DNA of 64,000 bases, from contig NZ_CP115160.1 in NCBI RefSeq assembly GCF_027594545.1, positions 3,481,001-3,545,000 of the forward strand, read 5' to 3'. Under the pieces are notes generated by a model, which was given only the letters and a program-made list of their open reading frames with translations, did no database searches and was not told the DNA's origin. Of the stretch, positions 54,854-63,895 are shown piece after piece; the first letter of the stretch is position 1, and each line of letters starts with the position of its first letter. The stretch comes from Algoriphagus sp. TR-M9. GTDB taxonomy: Bacteria > Bacteroidota > Bacteroidia > Cytophagales > Cyclobacteriaceae. The translations under genes were made by a program, and so were the position numbers.

Positions 54854-55989
54854 AAAAACAATGCTTCATATTTTCCTTACTCATTTTGGGAATTATTGCC
54901 TGCTCCGCCCCACAAAACAAATCGGAAATACAATCGGAAAGCTCCCATGAATGGGAATTGCAGATTCTGGATTCTATCCAAGTGGATTATTTAGGAGATA
55001 TATCCACCGGGGATTTCAGAGGGGGGATAGGTTTGCTCTATGACTACACGGCCAATACTCTGGTCAAAATTGATTACGAAGGACAAGTGCTGGCCACCCA
55101 CACCTATCCTAAAGACGGCCCTAATTCAATCTCCTATGTTTCCACTGTCAAATTGCACCCAGGTGGGAACCCCTACATCGGCCACTATAGAGGCCCATAT
55201 TTAGAATTAAATGAAGACCTTTCTGTCAAAAGAAACATAGAACTACCCTTTCCTTCCCAATCATTTGGAGGTTTGATGGATGAGAAATCATTTGAGTTTT
55301 GGCAGGAAAACATCATCTTTCACTTTCCAGGTAGAGATGAGGTCAGTCCCTACACAGAAACTTATCTAAGTGAGAATTTTTTGCTCGAAAAGTTAAATCC
55401 AACGACTGGTGAAAGCAGCCCGTTAATCCGTACCCCAAGCACTTCAAAATTCAGTTCAGGACTGCTTTACGAAAGACCAGCAATCTCATTTACACTGTCT
55501 GGTGATGACCTACTGCTGTATTTCAACAATGAGCCCAAAATCCACAGATTCAACCTACTAGATTCTGGGAAGCACACGGAGACTTTAGATATTAACCCGA
55601 CTAAATTTATCGAAGCACCAGAACTTAAAGATAAAACAGAAAACTATGGCTATGAAAAATTGGTCGAGGGCAATATTTTCGGGGTATTTGCAGATCAAAA
55701 ATATGTGGTAGTGCATTATTCGGAAGGAATATCGGAAGAAGTCTTCACCGCAAACCAATTCAATTTCCCCGAGGATTTCCCAAAACTGATAGCGCTGAAC
55801 CAATCTAATTTCAAGGTTTATGACGAAGAAAAAGGCTGGTCAAACGAAATCCTGATTCCTAAAAAAGTTGATAAAATCTTTGCCATGGAAGATCCTACCC
55901 AAGCGTTTTTTGCCCTGCGAAATGACGAATATCTTGGTGAAGAACAGGATTACTTGACTTTTTATAAACTGAAACTCGTACAGAAATGA
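54850..55989 (+). CDS. DUF4221-like lipoprotein, paralog 3 of 4
   Basis: A 379-aa lipoprotein (lipobox IIAC). Nearly the same frame of conserved blocks as paralog 2: EWELQILDSIQVDYLGD at the N terminus, PKDGPNSI, LEKLNPTTGESSPLI, EPKIHRFN and the C terminus LGEEQDYLTFYKLKLVQK. Codon-by-codon divergence from paralog 2 at that shared end is largely at third positions, which suggests selection for the protein sequence. Coupled to both neighbours by ATGA overlaps. Function unknown. Confidence 0.78.
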   Translation: MKKQCFIFSLLILGIIACSAPQNKSEIQSESSHEWELQILDSIQVDYLGDISTGDFRGGIGLLYDYTANTLVKIDYEGQVLATHTYPKDGPNSISYVSTVKLHPGGNPYIGHYRGPYLELNEDLSVKRNIELPFPSQSFGGLMDEKSFEFWQENIIFHFPGRDEVSPYTETYLSENFLLEKLNPTTGESSPLIRTPSTSKFSSGLLYERPAISFTLSGDDLLLYFNNEPKIHRFNLLDSGKHTETLDINPTKFIEAPELKDKTENYGYEKLVEGNIFGVFADQKYVVVHYSEGISEEVFTANQFNFPEDFPKLIALNQSNFKVYDEEKGWSNEILIPKKVDKIFAMEDPTQAFFALRNDEYLGEEQDYLTFYKLKLVQK

Positions 55990-57164
55990 AAACACAAACC
56001 AAGCTTTTTCTCATACCTACACTAGCACTAAGCATAGCCGCCTGCTCCGGAGAAAAAGAGGAAACAAGCCCCTCTACACCGCTCGCAGAGCAATCCCTAG
56101 AATTTGAGATTTATGATTCCCTAGTGGTGGATCACCTAGGCAATCTGGCATTAATGGACATCAGCCCAGATGGACAATCTTATCTACTCAGAGATCAAAA
56201 TACCGATACCTTACTTCTGGCAAATGCCGCAGGTGAGATACTTCATCAATACAAACTAAGCGGCGAAGGCCCTAACCAGTATAAAGAAAATCTATATGGA
56301 AAAAGTAAGTTTTTGAATAACGAGGAGTTCCTGACTCCTACTACAGGCGGAGTTTATAGATACAATAGTCAAGGCATTTTACAAAAAAAATATGAACCCG
56401 GGTTTTCTCCTAGAGCTCAAATTATCATCACTGGAGCAGACAATTTAATAATCCATGACGATGAAATATACCTCAACCTTCCCGGAAGAGGTTCAGACGA
56501 GTTCGGACCTCATGGCATAGCCTATCAAGAAAAATCAAACCACATAGAAGTACTCAATCTGGAGTCAGAGGAATTTAGCCCAGAGATTAAATTCCCTTCC
56601 ACATCCAAATTCAGTAGTACAGAGAAAGCTTACAAATTCTACTCAACCTATCCTACTTTCTCCATTGCAGATGACAGTTTGTACATCACTTACAGACATG
56701 AACCGAAAATTTTCGCCTATCCACTTGCCGATTTATCCACTTTGGGCTCCACTAAATTCATACCCATAAAAAACTTCGTAGAAAATGAACCGAAAAGTGA
56801 CCAGGTAGACGACAACATCAATATCAGCGAACTTTATGCTGGAACTATCAACAAGATAATTGCCATGGAAAATCAGCATTTTATAATAGACTATCTCTCA
56901 GGATTGACAGGGGCAGAATATGATGAAGCCGTGGACAAAGCCGGTGGAGACATGGACAAACAATGGGATGAACTGGGTAAAGTAAACCAAGGAGGCCTGG
57001 TGATTTTTGATGGTACTGCGCTGAGTAACCCCATCACTAAACCTGCACTTCTAGGACAACTGGATAAATATGTCTCCAAGGAGGAAATCTGGTTTTCACT
57101 GAACTTCTCCGCAGCAGAAAACGACTATTCGGTCATTTATAAAACCCGACTCGTTCAGAAATGA
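55986..57164 (+). CDS. DUF4221-like lipoprotein, paralog 4 of 4
   Basis: A 392-aa lipoprotein (lipobox IAAC). Mature part starts EIYDSLVVDHLGN, with a DISPDGQSY turn like that of paralog 1 and the GEGPNQY loop. It has an insertion of about 20 residues before the end and closes with DYSVIYKTRLVQK. Last gene of the four-gene array, ended by a strong bidirectional terminator. Confidence 0.77.
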   Translation: MKTQTKLFLIPTLALSIAACSGEKEETSPSTPLAEQSLEFEIYDSLVVDHLGNLALMDISPDGQSYLLRDQNTDTLLLANAAGEILHQYKLSGEGPNQYKENLYGKSKFLNNEEFLTPTTGGVYRYNSQGILQKKYEPGFSPRAQIIITGADNLIIHDDEIYLNLPGRGSDEFGPHGIAYQEKSNHIEVLNLESEEFSPEIKFPSTSKFSSTEKAYKFYSTYPTFSIADDSLYITYRHEPKIFAYPLADLSTLGSTKFIPIKNFVENEPKSDQVDDNINISELYAGTINKIIAMENQHFIIDYLSGLTGAEYDEAVDKAGGDMDKQWDELGKVNQGGLVIFDGTALSNPITKPALLGQLDKYVSKEEIWFSLNFSAAENDYSVIYKTRLVQK

Positions 57165-57173
57165 TTAGGCAAA

Positions 57174-57209
57174 ACAAAGCCCGATTGAAATAACTCAATC
57201 GGGCTTTAT
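57174..57209. terminator. bidirectional terminator after the lipoprotein array
   Basis: A perfect 13-bp stem AAAGCCCGATTGA (57176-57188) with 57195-57207, six-base loop, between the array and a convergent OM barrel gene. Confidence 0.9.
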
Positions 57210-57225
57210 TTGGACAGCATGGGCT

Positions 57226-57816
57226 TTAGAATAGTTTAAATCCTACCGATAAAATCCACTGGTTGATCCGCTGGTCCGTGCTGAAATTACCTACACTACT
57301 ACTGATCTTGTTGAGTGAGCTTTCGTACTTGGCATCGATGATCAGATTGCCTATATCCAATCCCAGCCCAGCCTGATAACCAATAGTAGCATCTTCAAAA
57401 TCCACATTCTGAACGGTCTGTCCTGCATCCTTCAGTTCTGAGTTGACATTAATGCTAGCTATGGGTCCAGCCTGTATCCTCAGCAGTTTGAACATTTTCA
57501 AACCCACCATTACCGGAATATCCACCCTATTGAAATCCGCTTCATAATCCCGGATCGGCTGATCCTCCGGGTCAAAACTAAACTGACCTTGTGTCTGGGT
57601 GTACAATACCTCTGGCTGCAGGTAAAGCGGCCCTAGTCCTACCCGGGCAAACAAGCCCACATGGTACCCAAATTTGGAATCTCCGTTTTTAAAATCATCG
57701 CTTTTCAGATCCAACTTGGTCTGGCTGAGTCCTACTTTTGGCCCGATAGAAAATCCCTGAGAATAGGCCGACAGGGTCATACTGAGGAGGAAAACTGAGA
57801 GAAGTAGCTTTTTCAT
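57226..57816 (-). CDS. outer-membrane beta-barrel protein (porin family)
   Basis: A 196-aa exported barrel: signal peptide MKKLLLSVFLLS with cleavage near AYSQ, FSIGPKVGLSQTK start of the barrel, then strands and a terminal SVGFKLF. It resembles the barrels at 8.5 and 12.5 kb in having YLQPEVLYTQ and RVDIPVMVGL-type strands. Function unknown. Confidence 0.85.
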   Translation of the reverse strand: MKKLLLSVFLLSMTLSAYSQGFSIGPKVGLSQTKLDLKSDDFKNGDSKFGYHVGLFARVGLGPLYLQPEVLYTQTQGQFSFDPEDQPIRDYEADFNRVDIPVMVGLKMFKLLRIQAGPIASINVNSELKDAGQTVQNVDFEDATIGYQAGLGLDIGNLIIDAKYESSLNKISSSVGNFSTDQRINQWILSVGFKLF

Positions 57817-58207
57817 GGCATCTAGTTATTGGTTTAGTATAAAGTGTAACGCTAGCAATTAAGAAAAATTAGCAATTCCCTTGCCAACTGAAGAAATTTA
57901 AAAATAGGCTAGGGTTTGATGTTAAAAGTTATCAGCGTGTAGTCGCAGAAATTCAGTTGCAGTGATCAGTGGGAAACTGTCGGCTTACGCTGCGTAGGGC
58001 AGAGGGAAATACGCATAGAAAATCAGCTTGGACTATGGCTCCGCTCAGTGAGACAAGTCTCCTCAGCACCCAAGCCAAATGCCTATACCTTTCAATCCAC
58101 TTTCCGGACAAAAAAGGAAAACAAAGTACACTAATTCAAAACGTGAAACCCGCGTGAAACTGCCGCCTTTTCTGGGCACGTAAGCGGGAAATACTAAAGC
58201 ACTAAAC
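57817..58207. other. gene-free interval upstream of the OM barrel
   Basis: No supportable gene. A 62-codon frame at 57969-58157 is composed of low-bias codons and has no similarity to known proteins, so it was not called. A repeated TAGCAATT (near 57853 and 57870) lies in the OM barrel upstream region and may be a promoter or operator detail. Confidence 0.45.
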
Positions 58208-58237
58208 AAAAAAAGGAAGCCCGAAGACTTCCTTTAG
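58208..58237 (-). terminator. terminator of the NSS transporter gene
   Basis: AAAGGAAG (58212-58219) pairs with CTTCCTTT (58228-58235); a T run follows on the minus strand. Confidence 0.8.
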
Positions 58238-58268
58238 TATAACTATTATGTTTTTAATGAGGCTTTAT

Positions 58269-59654
58269 TTATGCCGCTTGCTCAAAGCCCATTACACCAA
58301 GCATATTCAGGATCAAAAGTATGATCACAATCGGGCAAACATATTTGATAAAGAACATCCAACCCGCACGGAAAGGGCCTTTGAATGCCGGTGCACCCGA
58401 GGCTAGTTCGTCTGCATAATCCGAAAGCTTAGAAGCCCATCCAGTGTACAAAGCCAGCATCAAACAGATCACGATCACCGCAAAAGTACCGAATATGAAG
58501 TCCATGATTCCAAAGAACCCTTCTAGTCTATTGCCAAAGAAATTGATATGGAGATTAGCAAAGAAAGTACCTGGGATCTGCGAAAGAGCAGAAGGCACTG
58601 ACAGCGCCATAGCAGCTAGACCTACTGTCCAAGTTGCACGCTTTCTGCCCCACTTTTTATCATCTATCAGATAGGAAACCGGAACTTCAAGCATAGAAAT
58701 AGTGGAAGTAAGTGCGGCCACCATCAAGAGAATGAAAAACAATCCACCGATGATATTTCCACCTGGCATGGCATCAAAAACTTTTGGCAATACATCAAAC
58801 ACCAAAGCTGGACCGGCAGCCGGATCTTTGCCCGGAAGCAAAGCAAACAAGGCCGGGAAAATCATCAATCCACCTAAAAGTGCTACTGAGGTATCCATTC
58901 CAGCTATCCACCCACCAGACTGGATAATGTTGGACTTCTTAGGCAAATAAGATCCGAATGTAATCATCAAACCCCAACCTACAGACATGGAAAAGAACGC
59001 TTGACCTAAGGCCTGAAGCATTACTGCTCCATTGATTTTAGCAAAATCAGGCTTGAGGTAATACTCAATACCTGCGGAAGCTCCTTCCAAAGTCACCGAT
59101 CTACCTGCGATAAATATAATAATGATAAAGAGCACCGGCATCAAAAACTTAGATGCCTTCTCAATACCACCTGAAACCCCACCCAATACAATGAGAATGG
59201 TCATTAAGATAAACACAAAAGTCAATGGAATGACATACATAGGAGTCTTGACAAACTCCACAAAATCAATAGGAATATTAATGATTTCAGTAAAAATATA
59301 ACCTACAGTCCATCCTGCAATCACCGAGTAGTAACTAAATACAAAGAAACAAACCACCACACAAAGCACGCCTGCGGACTGCCAGAAGCCATTTCCTCCA
59401 GTTTCACGCACTGCCCCAATTGGGTTTTTACCGGACTTTCTACCGAGTGCTATTTCATTAAACAGCAATGGCAAAGCAATCAAAAGGACACAACATATAT
59501 ATACAAATACAAATGCTCCTCCACCATACTCACCGACCAAATAAGGGAATCTCCAGATGTTTCCCAAGCCTACTGCGGATCCTGCTGCGGCCATGATAAA
59601 ACCCAGACTAGAGCCCCATTGTCCTCTTTCCTCGGTATCGTTGCTAACTGCCAT
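58269..59654 (-). CDS. sodium-dependent transporter (NSS/SNF family)
   Basis: A 461-aa LeuT-fold transporter with 11 to 12 helices. The first helix region WGSSLGFIMAAAGSAVGLGN and IWRFPYLVGEYGGGAFVF hold the sodium and substrate sites of bacterial NSS proteins, which import amino acids with sodium. Full length, single gene ended by a hairpin; the specific amino acid is unknown. Confidence 0.93.
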   Translation of the reverse strand: MAVSNDTEERGQWGSSLGFIMAAAGSAVGLGNIWRFPYLVGEYGGGAFVFVYICCVLLIALPLLFNEIALGRKSGKNPIGAVRETGGNGFWQSAGVLCVVVCFFVFSYYSVIAGWTVGYIFTEIINIPIDFVEFVKTPMYVIPLTFVFILMTILIVLGGVSGGIEKASKFLMPVLFIIIIFIAGRSVTLEGASAGIEYYLKPDFAKINGAVMLQALGQAFFSMSVGWGLMITFGSYLPKKSNIIQSGGWIAGMDTSVALLGGLMIFPALFALLPGKDPAAGPALVFDVLPKVFDAMPGGNIIGGLFFILLMVAALTSTISMLEVPVSYLIDDKKWGRKRATWTVGLAAMALSVPSALSQIPGTFFANLHINFFGNRLEGFFGIMDFIFGTFAVIVICLMLALYTGWASKLSDYADELASGAPAFKGPFRAGWMFFIKYVCPIVIILLILNMLGVMGFEQAA

Positions 59655-59697
59655 AAATTATTTTAATGTTAAATTATAAGGGTGTATAAACTGCTTT

Positions 59698-60633
59698 TTA
59701 AGACCGGGCTAAGATAATTTGTTTTGCTAAAATACCAATTGCCGTTCGGAAAGTTTTCGGCTCAAAACCAAGCTGTTCCTGCGCTTTCTTGATAATAAAG
59801 CCCGTTTTCAGCGGGCGTTTTGCCGGCTGGGTAAAGGTAGTGGAATCTGCTCTTTTGATTAAATCCTTGTTAAGCCCAAAAAAGTCCGCCACTGTATTGG
59901 CCATCTCATAGGGTGTCAGAAAATCAGGCCCGGAGATATTGAAAACCCCTTCTGCCCCTTGCTCGGCTATTAGAATACAACCTGCCGCCAAATCCTCTGC
60001 CAGAGTGGGCGTTCTGTACTGATCATCCACCACCTGAATGGTTTTGCCAGCTTCCAAGGATGATTTAACCCATAGCACAATATTGCTCCTGCTTAAATCA
60101 TGCGCAATCCCAAATACCAATACAGTCCTGGCTATTGCCCATTTTGTTTTGGATCTCATCACCATTTTCTCACCCAGGAGTTTGCTCTCACCATAGTAAT
60201 TGACTGGGGCGGGAATACCGCTTTCGTCCAGAGGACCTTCTTCTCCCGAGAAAATAAAATCGGTGGAAACAAAGATAAAATGCGCTTGGCAAGCTTCTGC
60301 AGCCTTGACCAAGTATGCGGTAGCATTCACGTTGGCATCGTAGCAGGCTTCCTGGTTCAGCTCACACTCATCCACATGAGTCATCGCAGCCCCATGAATA
60401 ATGATATCAGGAGCAGCATGAGCTATCACCTTTTGGACCTCAGCTTCATCCGAGATATCCAACGAGATGTATTCGAAGCCTTCACCGGGTAGGCGACAGG
60501 CTCCTCTCCCACTGGCCACAATATAAAATTGATCATTTCCCAGCAGTTGATTTACCAGTTTCTGACCGAGCAAACCATTTGCCCCAGTGATAAAAACGGT
60601 CTTTTTACTGTCCCTCTGGATAGCTGTAGCCAT
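59698..60633 (-). CDS. RmlD-like NAD(P)-dependent sugar reductase (SDR)
   Basis: A 311-aa extended short-chain dehydrogenase similar to dTDP-4-dehydrorhamnose reductase. TGANGLLGQKLVNQLL is the nucleotide loop, STDFIFSGEEGP and the catalytic YGESKLLGE (Tyr-x3-Lys) follow. No rml sugar genes accompany it. It overlaps the cyclophilin gene by 29 bp, and no other Met start fits. Confidence 0.87.
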   Translation of the reverse strand: MATAIQRDSKKTVFITGANGLLGQKLVNQLLGNDQFYIVASGRGACRLPGEGFEYISLDISDEAEVQKVIAHAAPDIIIHGAAMTHVDECELNQEACYDANVNATAYLVKAAEACQAHFIFVSTDFIFSGEEGPLDESGIPAPVNYYGESKLLGEKMVMRSKTKWAIARTVLVFGIAHDLSRSNIVLWVKSSLEAGKTIQVVDDQYRTPTLAEDLAAGCILIAEQGAEGVFNISGPDFLTPYEMANTVADFFGLNKDLIKRADSTTFTQPAKRPLKTGFIIKKAQEQLGFEPKTFRTAIGILAKQIILARS

Positions 60634-61447
60634 AGTCTTTTTCGATTTTATTTCTGGACATTTTCTCTACGGTCACATTCATGTAAACCGGTTGCACCGG
60701 CTTTTCACGCTGAGTTGGCAATTCGGAAATTTCTTCCGCCACTTCTAATCCCTGGATCACCTCGCCAAACACAGTGTATTCCTTATCCAAATGCGGTGTA
60801 CCCCCCACTGTGGTATAGACTTCTATTTGCTCTGGGGTGAATTTCTTGGTCAAATTGACGTTAAGTGACTGCTCCAGTTCGTCTCGCTTAGACAGCAACA
60901 AGGTGGTGAGGCTGTCATATTTTTGCTCGTTGTAAAGCCGGACGTATTCACTTTTCAGGTCATCCTGGCTTCCAAGCTCCATGTATTTCATAAAAGCCTT
61001 TTGCAAGGCCTCCATGTCCGTTGTCAGCTCCAGTTCATTGTAAACTTTGCCCAGCACAATATAAAATTGTGAACCATTCGACCTTCGCTCGGGATTGATC
61101 CCATTTCCTTGACGGGCAGCGGCAATCATCCCTCTTTTATGGTAGTGATTTGGCAGAATCTCAGCGGGCAAAGTAGGCCAGTCCTGCGGGGGAAGGTTCT
61201 CCTTAGAAAAAACATCGCCACCCTGCACCATGAAATCTTTGATTACCCGGTGAAACTCCGTAGAGTCAAATCTCCCAGCCTCCGCTAGCGCTATGAAATT
61301 GGACTTGTGAGCCGGAGTATCATCAAATAGCACGGCCACTATGTCCCCATGACTGGTCTCTATGGTCACCAAATAGTCTTTGCCACCGGCACAGCCTAGC
61401 ATCACGGCAGCGAGTAAAACAACTGTGAATATCTTTACAAACCTCAT
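60605..61447 (-). CDS. cyclophilin-type peptidyl-prolyl isomerase lipoprotein with insertion
   Basis: A 280-aa lipoprotein (cysteine 19) with a cyclophilin fold: EFHRVIKDFMVQGGD at 64-78 and GSQFYIVLG at 125-133. Between this and the closing strands VFGEVIQGLEVAEEI (about 226-240) sits an insert of about 75 residues, rich in charged helix-formers, which ordinary cyclophilins lack. It accelerates proline isomerisation during folding of exported proteins. ATGA overlap with hemC upstream. Confidence 0.92.
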   Translation of the reverse strand: MRFVKIFTVVLLAAVMLGCAGGKDYLVTIETSHGDIVAVLFDDTPAHKSNFIALAEAGRFDSTEFHRVIKDFMVQGGDVFSKENLPPQDWPTLPAEILPNHYHKRGMIAAARQGNGINPERRSNGSQFYIVLGKVYNELELTTDMEALQKAFMKYMELGSQDDLKSEYVRLYNEQKYDSLTTLLLSKRDELEQSLNVNLTKKFTPEQIEVYTTVGGTPHLDKEYTVFGEVIQGLEVAEEISELPTQREKPVQPVYMNVTVEKMSRNKIEKDYGYSYPEGQ

Positions 61448-62373
61448 TTATTCAGGGTGCTTTTAATTTGATCTAAAATCTCTTTTCCGCCTGCGGCAAA
61501 AACCTCTTGTGCCAACTGCTTGCCTAGCTGTTCGGCTTGTTCCTTTGGCCCAGATACGGTGATGGATATGCGCTCTTTCCCATCCAAGCTCACTATCCCT
61601 CCTTTTAGCGTCAGCTCATCATCTGCTAGCGTGGCCAAAGCAAATACAGGAATGCTGCAACCACCTTCCAATATCCGCAAGTAGGCTCGCTCTGCCCGAA
61701 GGCGATAGGAAGTCTCTTCATGGTCGCATGCGGCAATAATTTTTTGCTTTAAGGATTCATCTATGTTTAGAGAAACTTCTATAGCTACAGATCCCTGGCC
61801 CACGGCAGGTGTGAATTCATCGAGGTCAAGCTCCTGCACAATCATAGAGTCATAGTTCATCCTATGGGCACCGGCAAAGGCAAGAACAAGTGCATCGCAA
61901 AGCCCCTCTTCCATTTTTCGGATTCTGGTCTGTAAATTACCGCGCACCTCCACAGTCTTCACCTGAGGATAAAAATGCTTCAGGGTCGCCACTCGGCGCG
62001 TAGAAGAGGTCCCCAGCACCACAGGCCCATCCAGAGACACAGAACCTTTGTGAGACACCAGTACATCGTTTACTTTTTCCCGTTCCGTGAAGGCGATAAT
62101 TTCAAATCCTTCAGGGAGGTTAGATTGCATATCCTTTGCGCTGTGCACAGCGATGTCTATTCTTCCGTCAGAGAGCTGATCTTCCAGTTCCTGGGTAAAG
62201 ACCCCTTTACTCCCGATTTTAGCTATGGAGACATCCAGTACCTGATCACCTTTGGTATCGATCAGGACAATCTCCGTCTGAAGACCAGCCTGCCTCAACA
62301 ACTCCTCCACATGGTAAGCCTGCCAAAGCGCAAGCTTACTTCCGCGGGTTCCTATTCTCACTAATTCACTCAT
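61444..62373 (-). CDS. hemC: hydroxymethylbilane synthase (porphobilinogen deaminase)
   Basis: A 309-aa enzyme joining four porphobilinogens in haem synthesis. [35 protein letters not shown] and the dipyrromethane-binding cysteine C239 in EGGCSIP are all present. Overlaps rimK and the cyclophilin gene by 4 bp each. No other hem gene is in the window. Confidence 0.97.
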   Translation of the reverse strand: MSELVRIGTRGSKLALWQAYHVEELLRQAGLQTEIVLIDTKGDQVLDVSIAKIGSKGVFTQELEDQLSDGRIDIAVHSAKDMQSNLPEGFEIIAFTEREKVNDVLVSHKGSVSLDGPVVLGTSSTRRVATLKHFYPQVKTVEVRGNLQTRIRKMEEGLCDALVLAFAGAHRMNYDSMIVQELDLDEFTPAVGQGSVAIEVSLNIDESLKQKIIAACDHEETSYRLRAERAYLRILEGGCSIPVFALATLADDELTLKGGIVSLDGKERISITVSGPKEQAEQLGKQLAQEVFAAGGKEILDQIKSTLNK

Positions 62374-63275
62374 TGATTTGAAATCTTTACTGGGCGTTTA
62401 TTCACCCCTTCTTCGATAAATTTCACTATTGCTCCCGCGATATCCACGCCGGTAGCCTTCTCTATTCCTTCCAGCCCAGGAGAGCTGTTCACTTCCAGTA
62501 TGAGAGGACCTCGCGCAGACTGCAGCATATCCACGCCGGCTACATCCAGTCCGAGTGCTTTGGCGGCACCAAGTGCTGCTTGCTTCTCCGCCCGGCTCAA
62601 TTTGATAATCGTGGCTTTTCCTCCACGGTGGAGATTGGACCGAAACTCTCCCTCGGCTCCCTGCCTTTTCATGGCGCCCACTACTTTCCCATTCACTATA
62701 AATGCCCGAATATCTGCCCCTTTGGCTTCTTTGATAAATTCCTGCACGATGATCCTTGCTTTCAACCCATGAAAAGCTTCAATCACCGATTGACTCGCTT
62801 TTCTGGTTTCTGCCAAAACCACCCCCAGACCTTGAGTTCCTTCCAGCAACTTAATAATCAAAGGTGCTCCGCCCACATGCTCGATGATTTGCTTTTCTCC
62901 ACCTTTTGAAAAATTAGTGAAAGCAGTCTTTGGCATGCCCAGCCCCGCGCTTGAAAGGATCTGTAGACTTCTCAGTTTATCTCTACTTCGCACTATAGCC
63001 TGGGAATTCACTGCGGAAAATGCGCCCATCAGCTCAAATTGACGGACTACAGCCGTGCCATAAAACGTCACCGAAGCGCCTATTCTCGGGATGATTGCAT
63101 CTACATCAGTCAGTTTTTCCCCTTTATAGATAATGGAAGGGCCATCCTGCTCAATGATCAGATCGCAAATACTGTGATTAACTATAAGTGCCTCATGTCC
63201 GGCTTTCTGGATAGCTTCTAGCAGACGCTTGGTAGAATAGAGGTTTGGATTCCGGGAAAGTATGGCGATTTTCAT
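62370..63275 (-). CDS. rimK: RimK-family ATP-grasp ligase
   Basis: A 301-aa ATP-grasp enzyme resembling ribosomal protein S6 modification protein RimK, which adds glutamates to S6. The central domain shows [36 protein letters not shown] and the metal-binding [13 protein letters not shown]. It starts a leftward chain with hemC, the cyclophilin and the reductase. A retropepsin gene related to the RimK partner protease RimB lies 175 bp upstream. Confidence 0.93.
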   Translation of the reverse strand: MKIAILSRNPNLYSTKRLLEAIQKAGHEALIVNHSICDLIIEQDGPSIIYKGEKLTDVDAIIPRIGASVTFYGTAVVRQFELMGAFSAVNSQAIVRSRDKLRSLQILSSAGLGMPKTAFTNFSKGGEKQIIEHVGGAPLIIKLLEGTQGLGVVLAETRKASQSVIEAFHGLKARIIVQEFIKEAKGADIRAFIVNGKVVGAMKRQGAEGEFRSNLHRGGKATIIKLSRAEKQAALGAAKALGLDVAGVDMLQSARGPLILEVNSSPGLEGIEKATGVDIAGAIVKFIEEGVNKRPVKISNQ

Positions 63276-63450
63276 GTGTCTGGAGTTGAATGAAGGGCTT
63301 ACCCGGTTTAGTCGGGGCGAGCTGATGTATCTTTAACGAGTAAAACAATCATGGTCTGTCAAGGATTATGGAAGCTTTGAGGCGAGTTGATTTCATGCTA
63401 AACCGTCGGTCTTTTTAATGTTTTTCTGAATCCTCAGTAATGGTGTGGAG

Positions 63451-63894
63451 TTACTTAACGAGGCTGCGGTACGGCTTGGCCAAGTTATGTCCAGCCACAT
63501 CCACCAGAAAACGGTTCTTCAGAATCTTCCGACCCAGCAAAATCGCATTTCTCATATTGGATCGATCAGACAGGGTAAATTCTGCCGTATAGCTTTCACC
63601 CGCAAGCTCAAAGGTAGTTTCGATCAGGTAACGAACCTCGGCCTGGCCAAATGAATTTTTCACTTTCTTCTCCCTGAATTCTTCAAAGGTCACAGTTTCT
63701 CCGGTAAAAGCCTTGTGCCCCGGAAGCAGCGCCTGAAAACTCAGCAGCTTTTTACCGTCCTTTTCTATCAGCTGTAGGTTTTCTGCATGAAGACTACTGG
63801 TGTAAGCGCCTGTATCGATTTTCGCCCAAACCAGATTTAGCTCTAGATCCGGAAGTGAGATTTTCTCCCGTCTGCCTATGATTTTCTTTTCCAT
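63451..63894 (-). CDS. retropepsin-like aspartic protease (RimB/DUF785 type)
   Basis: A 147-aa protein, the 'ATP-dependent zinc protease' or RimB-like family. WAKIDTGAYTSSLHA has the active-site D27-T-G, and DRSNMRNAILLGRKIL the second conserved region. In Pseudomonas, RimB removes glutamates that RimK adds to S6, and both genes are neighbours, as here. It begins one base after the stop of an upstream partial frame. Confidence 0.9.
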   Translation of the reverse strand: MEKKIIGRREKISLPDLELNLVWAKIDTGAYTSSLHAENLQLIEKDGKKLLSFQALLPGHKAFTGETVTFEEFREKKVKNSFGQAEVRYLIETTFELAGESYTAEFTLSDRSNMRNAILLGRKILKNRFLVDVAGHNLAKPYRSLVK

Positions 63895-63895
63895 A

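Noticed and set aside
57969..58157. A 62-codon rightward frame in the gene-free stretch
   Set aside because: No homology, no promoter and poor codon use; likely chance.
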